Shown: one piece after another, positions 46,648-55,045 of the stretch
Layout of the letters: the number at the start of each line of letters is the position of its first letter
How positions within the stretch are numbered: the first letter of the stretch is position 1
Source: a bacterium
GTDB lineage: Bacteria; Patescibacteriota; Minisyncoccia; Phycocordibacterales; UBA2100
Direction: 5' to 3'
Assembly (NCBI GenBank): GCA_009924895.1
Contig: RFQR01000010.1
Span: 1 to 60,505, forward strand
DNA: 60,505 nucleotides
Notes under the pieces: generated by a model
Seen by the model: only the letters and a program-made list of their open reading frames with translations
The model's database searches: none
What the model was told of the DNA's origin: nothing
Program-made: the position numbers and the translations under genes

Positions 46648-47863
46648 TATCCTTCTCGGGTATACCCACCGAAATAAAGTACTTCTTGAGGTCTTTGTTG
46701 TCGTTCGAGAGAGAAATAAAGTTGTTCTTCATAGGCTCCCAGGTCGATCCTCCGTACAGCCCGTCTCTGAAGTAGGCCGCCATGAGTCGACTGATCGTCG
46801 GATTCGTGTTCATTGTTTTCAAGAAATCAGAAATTAATTTCTGAACTTCTGCTTCTTTGGTATCGCCATACCGACGCTTGAGTGAATCAACGTAATATAC
46901 CGTGGCAATACTGCGAAACATGTTCGCCGTCATAACATCTTTGCCGGCATATTCATTCAGTCCGGTAAAAAGCTTCTTGTAGCCTTCGTCTATTTTTGCA
47001 TTATCAACATCAACGCCCTTGTATGACTCAAAAATATCATTGGCAATTGCAAATTGAAGATCTTTTTCTGAAAGTTCACCAGGCTTTCCTGACCTGAATG
47101 TAGTGTATTGAGAAAACGGCATTCTTTCGAGATTTCTTCCCAAACGAGTGAGGATGGTGCGCCGATCATCGGGTTGTAGAGTCTTCCCAAATGACCGAAA
47201 GAGAATAGCGTCAATCTTTGAAGTTACCGCAAGATAGATGGTATCCTTTCTCAGAACAGTGTCGTCAGCATACGAGTCAAGAAAATCCGAAACAGCAAAC
47301 ATGGTGTTCACTTGACTATTCTTTTTATAGGAACGCGCGTGATTCTTATACGGATCTGACAACGCTGCGACATTGTAGGTGAGGGGTGAAATACCACGAG
47401 AGTCAAAACACCACTGATCAAACATTCTCGCAAACGCGACGATTCCAATTCGTTTTGCTAAATCATTCGGACTCTCAGGAGCAAATATAATTGTTTTAAA
47501 AATATCGAGTGTTTCGGCAAGATTCGCGCGATCAAACGAGACATCGCGCGGTAAAGACATTGCCGCTGCTTTTCGAATAAGCAATAAGCGCGCTTCGGTA
47601 CTTTCGGGTGAAACCTTATGCAACTCATCCTCCACTCGAGTAACGTACGTATTTATTTCTTCTTGAGAAGTATTTTGTATAGTGCTTGGCGCAGTTGCTC
47701 TCACGCTTTCAGTATCGGGAACATGAAGGTCAATGGCACTCGTCCTACTCTGTTTAGCGTCATAGGCGAGTTTTTGCTGAAATAACCAAAGCCCAAGTAC
47801 CGCACACAGTATAATCCCCACAAGAGTGAGTGTGCTTACCGTATTTGTGGGATTAGTGTTCAT
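46607..47863 (-). CDS. Membrane-anchored helical hypothetical protein
   Basis: 418 aa, N-terminal TM LTLVGIILCAVLGLWLFQQ, directly after candidate precursor 1. Confidence 0.6.
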   Translation of the reverse strand: MNTNPTNTVSTLTLVGIILCAVLGLWLFQQKLAYDAKQSRTSAIDLHVPDTESVRATAPSTIQNTSQEEINTYVTRVEDELHKVSPESTEARLLLIRKAAAMSLPRDVSFDRANLAETLDIFKTIIFAPESPNDLAKRIGIVAFARMFDQWCFDSRGISPLTYNVAALSDPYKNHARSYKKNSQVNTMFAVSDFLDSYADDTVLRKDTIYLAVTSKIDAILFRSFGKTLQPDDRRTILTRLGRNLERMPFSQYTTFRSGKPGELSEKDLQFAIANDIFESYKGVDVDNAKIDEGYKKLFTGLNEYAGKDVMTANMFRSIATVYYVDSLKRRYGDTKEAEVQKLISDFLKTMNTNPTISRLMAAYFRDGLYGGSTWEPMKNNFISLSNDNKDLKKYFISVGIPEKDIVGKKNDWSAWKI

Positions 47864-47899
47864 GAAAAATATTACTCAAAAGAAAAAACATCATTATTG

Positions 47900-48142
47900 T
47901 CATCCTGAATTTCCACATCCAGTTCCATTCGATGATTCGGAACCACACCCTCCCGAGCCACAGCATGCACCTGTACCACCATCATTACCTGCTGTATTGC
48001 TTCCTGCTGGAATGGCATCCGCAGTCACCGTATCAACTATTGCAAGCGGACCATCACTAAAAAAGCCGGCAAAGAAATGAGAGAAGAATGAGGCGAAAAC
48101 TACACCGAAAGCAAGAATTATTTTATTCTTGATACTACTCAT
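47900..48142 (-). CDS. Candidate TOMM/LAP precursor peptide 1 (membrane-anchored, Gly/Ser/Cys-rich C-terminus)
   Basis: MSSIKNKIILAFGVVFASFFSHFFAGFFSDGPLAIVDTVTADAIPAGSNTAGNDGGTGACCGSGGCGSESSNGTGCGNSG; directly downstream of YcaO1. Confidence 0.7.
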   Translation of the reverse strand: MSSIKNKIILAFGVVFASFFSHFFAGFFSDGPLAIVDTVTADAIPAGSNTAGNDGGTGACCGSGGCGSESSNGTGCGNSG

Positions 48143-48198
48143 TCACTCAGTATATACCGGCCTTTTGGTCACGCAAGAACATATCCCCAGACTTCAGG

Positions 48199-49668
48199 TC
48201 ATGGAAATGGATGTACTGTTGTATTTATTTCAAACTGTTCAGTGCCATGTTTCCACCGGGCAAAATCGCATAAGCGAGCAGACTCAGTAAAAGCGTGGTT
48301 TTCCGATAAATAGAGTGGATACAGCATAGGAATGATGACGCGCACCACAAAAAAACCGAGCGCTTCCACCCGAGGACTACGGAATAGGTACCGATATACA
48401 TGACTATAGCTTTCCCCCGCACGGGCAAGCATACTCAAGCAGTGTTTGAGTTCGTCCTTTTTTTCTACCGAAACCGCACTGCGGTATTCGTGAACATTTG
48501 CATGATGTATCGCTACTGTTTCGCCATCCAAAAGAAAGTGTGCCGCACTCGTATCCTGCGCATGTGCCCACAGACGTATCCGCTCATCACGATGTATCCC
48601 GGTTGTTGTAAACGGCACGTATGTTGGGGGCAACGAAAACTTCTGCTCTGAGCGCAAAAGAGCAACACACGACATCATTTCGCCAAATGCAACTTCTATC
48701 GCCTCCATCAGGGTTGCGCGGGCTCCCCCGGCGACGCATAGCTGCACGCCGTCCTTACCGCGAACAACACAGAGCGCCGATGGAATACCAGTATTGGTGG
48801 TGGTATCTAGTATATGCACCTCGAAACCAGAAACATCAATAAGTGTAGAGAAGTCGTCGTATGCGGGAAACACGCCCTTCTCTAAAACTACTTTTTTTGG
48901 AGAACTTTTGGTAAGCCAGTGACACATGAAAGCATCTCGTTCTATAAGTTCGTAGAATGCAAAGAGTGTTGCTTCTTCCACCGTAAATCCTCCCGCACAG
49001 CCACTCGTCGTTGCGTATGAAAAAAAACCTTCTTTTCTCTGAAGCGCATTTTGATGCCAAAAGATTTGTTGCAGCGGATACCACACCTTCTTGCCACTCA
49101 TCAAGTGTTCCATGGGAAGTAGTTTCATCTTCCCCGTCGAACGAAACGAGAGGCGCGAGTTTGCCGCGATTTGTTCTTTACTATACGAATGGAATTGCCT
49201 CACGTGGACAGTATTGCGTAAAAAATGCTCTACCTCCCCCGATCGTATGAGTACCGCATCATCCGGCGACGGCACTGCAGAGGAGTACCGTTCCAGAAAC
49301 TCTCCCACTGCTTTTGAAAGCGCTTCGTCCTGACTCTCAAAACTTGAGCCATGACCTTTGATTACTTCCTTTTTTCCATCAATATCAACCTCCACAAGAA
49401 CGTTACCTTTATAACCTTTTGAACCTATACCAAGAACACTTATCGTATTCCCTACGTGCATCCCAAATTCCTTTTTTAGATACGAGAAAAGGAGCTCAAA
49501 ATAGAAGTTCAGATTCTGGGGAGCATCGACATACAACCTTCCTCCAAACGGGAGTGTTTTAAATAATGCTTTTATGCACTCAAATTTGACCTTGCCCCAG
49601 AATGTCGGAGCTACCGAGAATTTATGTATACGGGGATTGGTGCTGAGATATTCTCTTATATTCATCAT
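48199..49668 (-). CDS. YcaO-domain cyclodehydratase-like protein (YcaO1)
   Basis: ALSKAVGEFLERYSS, EEATLFAFYELIERDAFMCHWL, ALCVVRGKDGVQLCVAGGARATLMEAIEVAFGE, C-terminal ...TTVHPFP; likely start MMNIREYLS. Confidence 0.88.
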   Translation of the reverse strand: MMNIREYLSTNPRIHKFSVAPTFWGKVKFECIKALFKTLPFGGRLYVDAPQNLNFYFELLFSYLKKEFGMHVGNTISVLGIGSKGYKGNVLVEVDIDGKKEVIKGHGSSFESQDEALSKAVGEFLERYSSAVPSPDDAVLIRSGEVEHFLRNTVHVRQFHSYSKEQIAANSRLSFRSTGKMKLLPMEHLMSGKKVWYPLQQIFWHQNALQRKEGFFSYATTSGCAGGFTVEEATLFAFYELIERDAFMCHWLTKSSPKKVVLEKGVFPAYDDFSTLIDVSGFEVHILDTTTNTGIPSALCVVRGKDGVQLCVAGGARATLMEAIEVAFGEMMSCVALLRSEQKFSLPPTYVPFTTTGIHRDERIRLWAHAQDTSAAHFLLDGETVAIHHANVHEYRSAVSVEKKDELKHCLSMLARAGESYSHVYRYLFRSPRVEALGFFVVRVIIPMLYPLYLSENHAFTESARLCDFARWKHGTEQFEINTTVHPFP

Positions 49669-49678
49669 AGAGTATTCC

Positions 49679-50419
49679 TTACCCCAATAAGAACGTGTGG
49701 ACCAGGGATTCATACTTTCCATCCAAGTACAGCATGTCCTCGACATTGATATCTAACACCCCAGCGACCGCGGTCGAAGAAAGACCGAGCGCGGTCGAGA
49801 CCAGGTAAAAGTTCTGACTAACGTGTCCTGCTTCGAGCATCACATAGCGGTATCCTCTCTCCCCGTATTTACGAAAATTTCGCTCGAATATGGCTGATAT
49901 AAACACGTCGACCGCAGTATGATTCGCCCATTCATATCCGTGAATGGGTCTGGAAGACAAATCGATATGCTCAATACCTTTGAGAAGAGTGAGAGCATGG
50001 TCCTCGACGTTATAGTGATATATCCCGAGCGCCATATCACTGCTTCGCTTTAGGAAGAAATAAAACTCGAGCGGGTAGCGTGCACCGCCCGAAGGATATA
50101 TCCGATAATTACCCTTTGTTTTACTTATCGTATTTGCAATAAAGGTACTCAGGACTTTGTGAGTCATAACATATCCGCGCTCCTCAAAATCTCGATTACT
50201 TTTTCGAGAAAATAATGTATCGGTGAGAGGATTTACAAGTCTACACTGCTCTAATGGCAAGAGCGGAACCGAAGGGCACCTTTTATAATGCTTATATTCG
50301 ACTGTCTTCCAACTTTTGGGCCACTCTTCCATATCTCGCGGAATATTGACCCTCCCGCCCATAGAAATGTCTTTTGACAGTGCGTGATACCATTCCCCAA
50401 TGTTCTTATTCGGCCTCAT
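49679..50419 (-). CDS. SagB-type (nitroreductase-fold, FMN) dehydrogenase (SagB1)
   Basis: FSRKSNRDFEERG, NYRIYPSGGARYPLEFYFFLKR, GIYHYNVEDHALTLL, YRYVMLEAGHVSQNFYLVSTALGL. Confidence 0.88.
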   Translation of the reverse strand: MRPNKNIGEWYHALSKDISMGGRVNIPRDMEEWPKSWKTVEYKHYKRCPSVPLLPLEQCRLVNPLTDTLFSRKSNRDFEERGYVMTHKVLSTFIANTISKTKGNYRIYPSGGARYPLEFYFFLKRSSDMALGIYHYNVEDHALTLLKGIEHIDLSSRPIHGYEWANHTAVDVFISAIFERNFRKYGERGYRYVMLEAGHVSQNFYLVSTALGLSSTAVAGVLDINVEDMLYLDGKYESLVHTFLLG

Positions 50420-50527
50420 GACCACCAGTATAGTGAGTAATCTTTGAAACACAATTTACACGCTCCTACAGGACCATGAGGGCACAGGCCTCCTGTTTCG
50501 AGACCACTCTTTCCGAAAACTGATGTT

Positions 50528-51277
50528 TTATTTTTCTCGCCAATCCGGAATAATGTTCACAGTTTGAGTTAACGATGGTTGTAAGCCATTGAGACCAATA
50601 CAGGTGAGCGTGTACGTCGTTTTCTGGTAGAGGGGACTCGAGAGCACATTCGTTCCACTCAACGCGCTCCAAGAATCTACAATAGTTGAATTATCTTCGG
50701 TTACCGAACACGATGAGGTGTTGGTGGAGGTCCACGTTAACTTTGTTTTTCCACCACCTGCGATAAGTTTCGGTGAAGCCGTGAAGGAAATTGAAGGCGC
50801 CGGGAGAAGACACGCCCCGCCACTGCATCCATACTGACAGTTCTGTATGGGAGTGTTGGTACAAAAGTTGTCAGGTCCACGATGATACAGCGAATTTCCT
50901 ACACAAAAATTCTCTGAACTGCAGTTGGTATATGAGGTTTGATAGTAGCCCTGATAGTACGTCTGGTAGTACCCTTGATAGTACCCTTGCGCATACGTGT
51001 TGTAATAGCTCTGGTAGTAATTCTGGTAGTAATTCTGGTAGTACACTTGGTAGTACGATTGACTATACGAACAATCCCCAACATAGTGCGGACTTGAAGG
51101 GCACGATGCCGGAACGATTGCGAGGCCTTGCGGGCTTGGCGAGGTGAAAGCGAGTTCAATTGAAGGATTCGGTGTGCGTACCTCTAAAACCAGTATTCCT
51201 AACACTACTGCTGCGAAAGAAGCAGAGATAACAAAGAGTGTTGGTCTGAGCCCGTGCACCTGTTTTTCTGTTTTCAT
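50528..51277 (-). CDS. Membrane-anchored Tyr/Gln-repeat protein with Cys motif and Ig-like domain (YYQ2)
   Basis: SYSQSYYQVYYQNYYQNYYQSYYNTYAQGYYQGYYQTYYQGYYQTSYTNCSSENFCVGNSLYHRG...CQYGCSGGAC; Ig-like LTWTSTNTSSCSVTE...YTLTCIG; 4-bp overlap with TPR2. Confidence 0.82.
   Translation of the reverse strand: MKTEKQVHGLRPTLFVISASFAAVVLGILVLEVRTPNPSIELAFTSPSPQGLAIVPASCPSSPHYVGDCSYSQSYYQVYYQNYYQNYYQSYYNTYAQGYYQGYYQTYYQGYYQTSYTNCSSENFCVGNSLYHRGPDNFCTNTPIQNCQYGCSGGACLLPAPSISFTASPKLIAGGGKTKLTWTSTNTSSCSVTEDNSTIVDSWSALSGTNVLSSPLYQKTTYTLTCIGLNGLQPSLTQTVNIIPDWREK
50930..51075 (-). repeat. In-frame tandem repeat encoding (G/N/T/S)YYQ units
   Basis: Repeated about 15-nt units such as ctggtagtaattctggtagtaattctggtagtac. 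Confidence 0.8.
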
Positions 51278-52080
51278 AAGGAATGATGCTCAGGAGTCCT
51301 CAAAGCTTGAGCAATCTTAAACACATTATGGCGTACTGCCTCATGAAATGCCAGTACTCCCTGGGGAGCAATCAAAGGATCGTTCCCCGGATATGCCTGT
51401 ACCCACTCTTTTTCGCTGACGTCTGAGAGATTGCGTAGTGCAGCAAGCGCGGAGATGTGCGCATCGGCGTATCGGTTCAGTTCAAATAATGCGACGCTCT
51501 TACTATTGAGAAGCCATGGGTTTCGGGGAAATGCGATCAATCCGTAGTCGATGGAAATGAGCGCATCCCGCACCCTCCCCGCCTTCAGAAGCACCCATGC
51601 GTAGTCATTGATTGCCGCCCAATTAGTCGGATCTGAGCGCAGATATACTTCATAATCATGAGCCGAACCCTCGTAGTCCCCCATAAAGCCTTTTATCAAT
51701 CCACGAATATAAAATGAATTTACGGTCGTAGTTCCATGCAGCTCGATTTGCTTATCAATCTGCGCAAGCGCAGTTGGTAAATTTCCTTTGAGAAAGGAGA
51801 TACGCGCAATCTGATGGTATGCGTGAGGATGGTTTGAATCTAATCTCAATGCTTCAAGGTAAAAAAAGCGTGCCACAGAAAGATTGTAGAGACGGGCACC
51901 TCCGTCGCCCATGTGAACATTGCCATAGTAATACGCTTTCTCCGCAGAGGGAGCCGCAAACAGAGAAAGTCTCTCAGCTACCAATTGTACGAACGCTATC
52001 TGAGATACCAAGAAAACAAAGAGAGCCCCTGCGAATATCCCGAGCGCAAGCGTCCACCAGGTAGGTATGTGTTTCATCAC
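51274..52080 (-). CDS. Membrane-anchored TPR protein (TPR2)
   Basis: Paralogue of TPR1: SAHDYEVYLRSDPTNWAAINDYAWVLLKAGRVRDALISIDYGL. Confidence 0.8.
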   Translation of the reverse strand: MMKHIPTWWTLALGIFAGALFVFLVSQIAFVQLVAERLSLFAAPSAEKAYYYGNVHMGDGGARLYNLSVARFFYLEALRLDSNHPHAYHQIARISFLKGNLPTALAQIDKQIELHGTTTVNSFYIRGLIKGFMGDYEGSAHDYEVYLRSDPTNWAAINDYAWVLLKAGRVRDALISIDYGLIAFPRNPWLLNSKSVALFELNRYADAHISALAALRNLSDVSEKEWVQAYPGNDPLIAPQGVLAFHEAVRHNVFKIAQALRTPEHHSL

Positions 52081-53201
52081 AATGTAACACCGTACTTTGA
52101 TACAAAAGCACCAAACTCAGGAAATGCTTTTGCAATGAGCGTTACATTTTTTACCGCGGTTCCTTGCGGTGCTTTCTCACTTTTTGCAATCAGCCGCAAT
52201 TGTTGCACATACCCAGCCTCATGGAGCTTCGGATTTGCCTCAATACGCTGTATAAGGCTGCGGATGCGATTGTGCGCGAGTTCTTTATTCTCATCGCCTC
52301 CCTTGCGCAACAAAAGAAGCGTGTATCCGATATCGCTTTCCCAGAGCCTCAGTTCAAGAGTTGCCGGGTAAGTTCCATCAGCATTTTTGGTAGTTTCATA
52401 GTATGCAAACACATCTTCGTACGCTTTTTTTGCTTCTTCAAAACGCGATGCATCGCTACGACTTACGATCGAGAGAAGAAGTCCTCGCCAGTAATAATAC
52501 CGAAACGGTATGACTTTTTTCAGCGGATCTGCGTCGCGAAAACGCCGCATCTCTTCTTGGTATGCCTCCTCGAGCGCGGGAAGCGCTGATGTTATTGCTT
52601 CAACGTGCTTTGCCCGATCTTCGCTCGATAGATTTTTTTCAGCATTAGCAGCACTCAAGGCTGCCGTGTGTGGAAAGAGAGAATAGCCAAGCGCAACCAC
52701 CGAATGCTGCTGCCGGTAGGATTCTGCGGCAATATTTGCAAGGCTTTTTGCGAACGAATCTTTTACATAAAATTCAGAAAACGGTTCGGCGGTAAACACA
52801 AGGTCGAACAACTCTTTACTCTTATCGACTCCCAAAAACTGAACCAGTTGGTTTAAGACTGCTGCTTTTGATTCTGGTGAACCTGCGTTTTTATAGGTCT
52901 CTCGAACTATCTCTATTGCTTTTGTACGATTTTCGAGCCCTCCTTTCATAAAAAAGCCATACGCTTCATACATGCGCGAGGTCTCATAGTCGATGGAACT
53001 ATTGGAACGAAGAAGGTTTTCTTGAGATTTTTTTATAATTGCATCAAAGTCACCACTCGCTCCCACCACGCGCAGCTCATGCGTTGATTGATCTTTCATC
53101 ATGAGGAGCGTAAATGGGTTCCAACCGAGCGCCGCTGCAATCAAAAAACCTCCGAGGACTACTGCTGCGAGCACCAAAGCTGTGTTTACAGAACGTATCA
53201 T
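52077..53201 (-). CDS. Membrane-anchored helical/TPR-like hypothetical protein
   Basis: 374 aa with N-terminal TM; 4-bp overlap with TPR2. Confidence 0.6.
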   Translation of the reverse strand: MIRSVNTALVLAAVVLGGFLIAAALGWNPFTLLMMKDQSTHELRVVGASGDFDAIIKKSQENLLRSNSSIDYETSRMYEAYGFFMKGGLENRTKAIEIVRETYKNAGSPESKAAVLNQLVQFLGVDKSKELFDLVFTAEPFSEFYVKDSFAKSLANIAAESYRQQHSVVALGYSLFPHTAALSAANAEKNLSSEDRAKHVEAITSALPALEEAYQEEMRRFRDADPLKKVIPFRYYYWRGLLLSIVSRSDASRFEEAKKAYEDVFAYYETTKNADGTYPATLELRLWESDIGYTLLLLRKGGDENKELAHNRIRSLIQRIEANPKLHEAGYVQQLRLIAKSEKAPQGTAVKNVTLIAKAFPEFGAFVSKYGVTL

Positions 53202-53230
53202 ATTTTAGATAAAGTAAGACATCAACCTCC

Positions 53231-53548
53231 TCAACCACCACAGGAATCAGACGCTGAACATCCGCACCCGTCGCTCGCAGCGCTGGAGGCAGAGGATTCA
53301 CCTCCACTACTTGCGCTTGAATCACTGGTGCCGCAACTGTATCCACTCTGAGTATAGTACGTTGCTTGTGAGTAGGGCGCGTCAGCATGTGCAAGGCCTG
53401 GTCCCGACTGACCAAGGATTTTTTTACCGCCAGAGAAGCCGAGCGAGACGAGCACAAAACCGAGACAGACAAGTGCAATGAAAGAGATTCCCTCCCAAAG
53501 CACTTTTATAAGAGGGCGGGTCTTGGTTACAAATGCCATTACTTTCAT
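53231..53548 (-). CDS. Candidate TOMM/LAP precursor peptide 2 (membrane-anchored, Ser/Gly/Cys-rich C-terminus)
   Basis: ...WEGISFIALVCLGFVLVSLGFSGGKKILGQSGPGLAHADAPYSQATYYTQSGYSCGTSDSSASSGGESSASSAASDGCGCSASDSCGG; first gene of the minus-strand operon, divergent from YcaO2. Confidence 0.65.
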   Translation of the reverse strand: MKVMAFVTKTRPLIKVLWEGISFIALVCLGFVLVSLGFSGGKKILGQSGPGLAHADAPYSQATYYTQSGYSCGTSDSSASSGGESSASSAASDGCGCSASDSCGG

Positions 53549-53611
53549 AGTACCACATTGCACTCTGGATTCGAACAGAAACCCAGCAAATCTGGGGAGA
53601 AATGTGATAGC

Positions 53612-55045
53612 ATGACGCCTATGATTATCGACGCACTGCTGTTTTCTTCACTGAAACACAGCTCGTTGCCCGGTAGAGCAATTCAAGCATTTATTGCTTT
53701 TATCGAGAAACAAATTGGGGGCACGTTTGTTGTTGATCGAGGTGCGTTTCTTGAAGGTGATGCGGATCTTGGGGAACTTCAAGGGCTCGCTGCCACCCTT
53801 ATACGCCACAAGATACTAACGTCATACTCTCCTGGCACGCAGTTACCCGACGAACCACCCGTGTTTATCTGGAGCGCTCAGTGCAATAACAAACAGCAAT
53901 CGATGGTGGGGGGCATGTCACTTAACAACAATTATGAGGCTCTCGTCGCTGCGCTCGCCGAAGGACTTGAGCGGTATCTCTGGTTTGAATCAAAAGACTA
54001 CTGGAAAGGAGTGAGGCGCGCTTCTACGAAGGAATTGTCTTCTGGGGAGTATATCCATATCGATCGGTACGCTTCATTTTCGGATACTCAGAGAAAAGAG
54101 AGTCCGAAAAGAGCATATAGTGACACAAGTACGTTTACATGGATTGAGGGAACATCGCATACGCAAAAACGACCAATTCTTATCCCTGCACAAACAATCT
54201 CCGGTGTTATTGACCCTGTGCTCACGGAAGAGCCGCTCATACGTCAACGCACCACGATTGGTCTTGCTACCTGGACGAGTCAAGTCGGCGCTCTCCTCTC
54301 CGGTGCTCTTGAAATTATCGAGCGCGAATCTTTTATCCTCTCGTGGTTCAACCGTATTAGCCCTCGCCGAATCACACCAACGCAATCAATACTTGCGGCG
54401 CAACCTGGTCTTAGGCAGCTCCTTGAGCGAGGCACACGATACTGCTTGAAATTTCATTTTTTACAGTTGCCAACCGACGCACCGACTCATGTTGTATGCG
54501 CAATTGCTGAGGATACTTCAGGACACAAGCCCCGATTCACAATTGGGCTCAAGGCACACCGCTCCCTTGGTGTATGTCTCGAAAAAGCATGCTCAGAGGC
54601 ACTACGCGCTCGGACTAATTTTCGGCTGAGGGCGTCAGATCCCAAACAACAGACGACTACAGAACCTGTTGTCAACCAGTTAAACCGAGTTCTCTACTGG
54701 ACAGTGCCTGGCCGAGACACTCAGCTTGAGTTTTTGCTGGAAGGCTCAGAAACTGAAGTCGTAGTAGAGCCGTGGGAACATGACACGATAGAAGAGCACT
54801 GGGATCGGATTGTTTCCTGGTGCGCTCGTAATCATTTTGAGTGCGCTTCCGTATCTTTGGGGGTATCAAAACAAAATCCAACAAACTTGTTAGTAGAGAG
54901 CGTCGTTATCCCAGAACTACAACCAACACACCTTGCCGAAGACATGATGCATCTTGGCGGAACTCGCATGAAAACAATGGTGGAGAGTTGTGGGTACCGC
55001 GCGCGAGAAACACCGTTTACTGAATTGCCTCACCCGATGGTATGA
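53612..55045 (+). CDS. YcaO-domain cyclodehydratase-like protein (YcaO2)
   Basis: YEALVAALAEGLERYLWFES, GALLSGALEIIERESFILSWFNRISPRRIT, LEKACSEALRARTNFRLR; C-terminal ELPHPMV; ORF open from 53387, likely start 53612. Confidence 0.85.
   Translation: MTPMIIDALLFSSLKHSSLPGRAIQAFIAFIEKQIGGTFVVDRGAFLEGDADLGELQGLAATLIRHKILTSYSPGTQLPDEPPVFIWSAQCNNKQQSMVGGMSLNNNYEALVAALAEGLERYLWFESKDYWKGVRRASTKELSSGEYIHIDRYASFSDTQRKESPKRAYSDTSTFTWIEGTSHTQKRPILIPAQTISGVIDPVLTEEPLIRQRTTIGLATWTSQVGALLSGALEIIERESFILSWFNRISPRRITPTQSILAAQPGLRQLLERGTRYCLKFHFLQLPTDAPTHVVCAIAEDTSGHKPRFTIGLKAHRSLGVCLEKACSEALRARTNFRLRASDPKQQTTTEPVVNQLNRVLYWTVPGRDTQLEFLLEGSETEVVVEPWEHDTIEEHWDRIVSWCARNHFECASVSLGVSKQNPTNLLVESVVIPELQPTHLAEDMMHLGGTRMKTMVESCGYRARETPFTELPHPMV

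Noticed and set aside
48199-49746. Extended N-terminus of the YcaO1 ORF in the track (MSRTCCTWMESMNPW...)
   Set aside because: It overlaps SagB1 coding sequence in another frame; a better start with an SD-like site is MMNIREYLS near 49668.
50466-50672. 68-aa minus-strand ORF after YYQ2
   Set aside because: It overlaps the YYQ2 coding region out of frame and has no plausible composition or start context.
50791-51147. Plus-strand Ser/Gly/Thr-rich ORF (SSGSNSGSNSGSTLGSTIDYT)
   Set aside because: It is antisense to the Tyr/Gln tandem repeat of YYQ2, so its composition follows from the repeat.
46607-53201. Homology between the 418-aa and 374-aa membrane-anchored proteins
   Set aside because: Similar size, anchor and helical character, but no convincing shared motif by eye; an HMM-HMM comparison would be needed.
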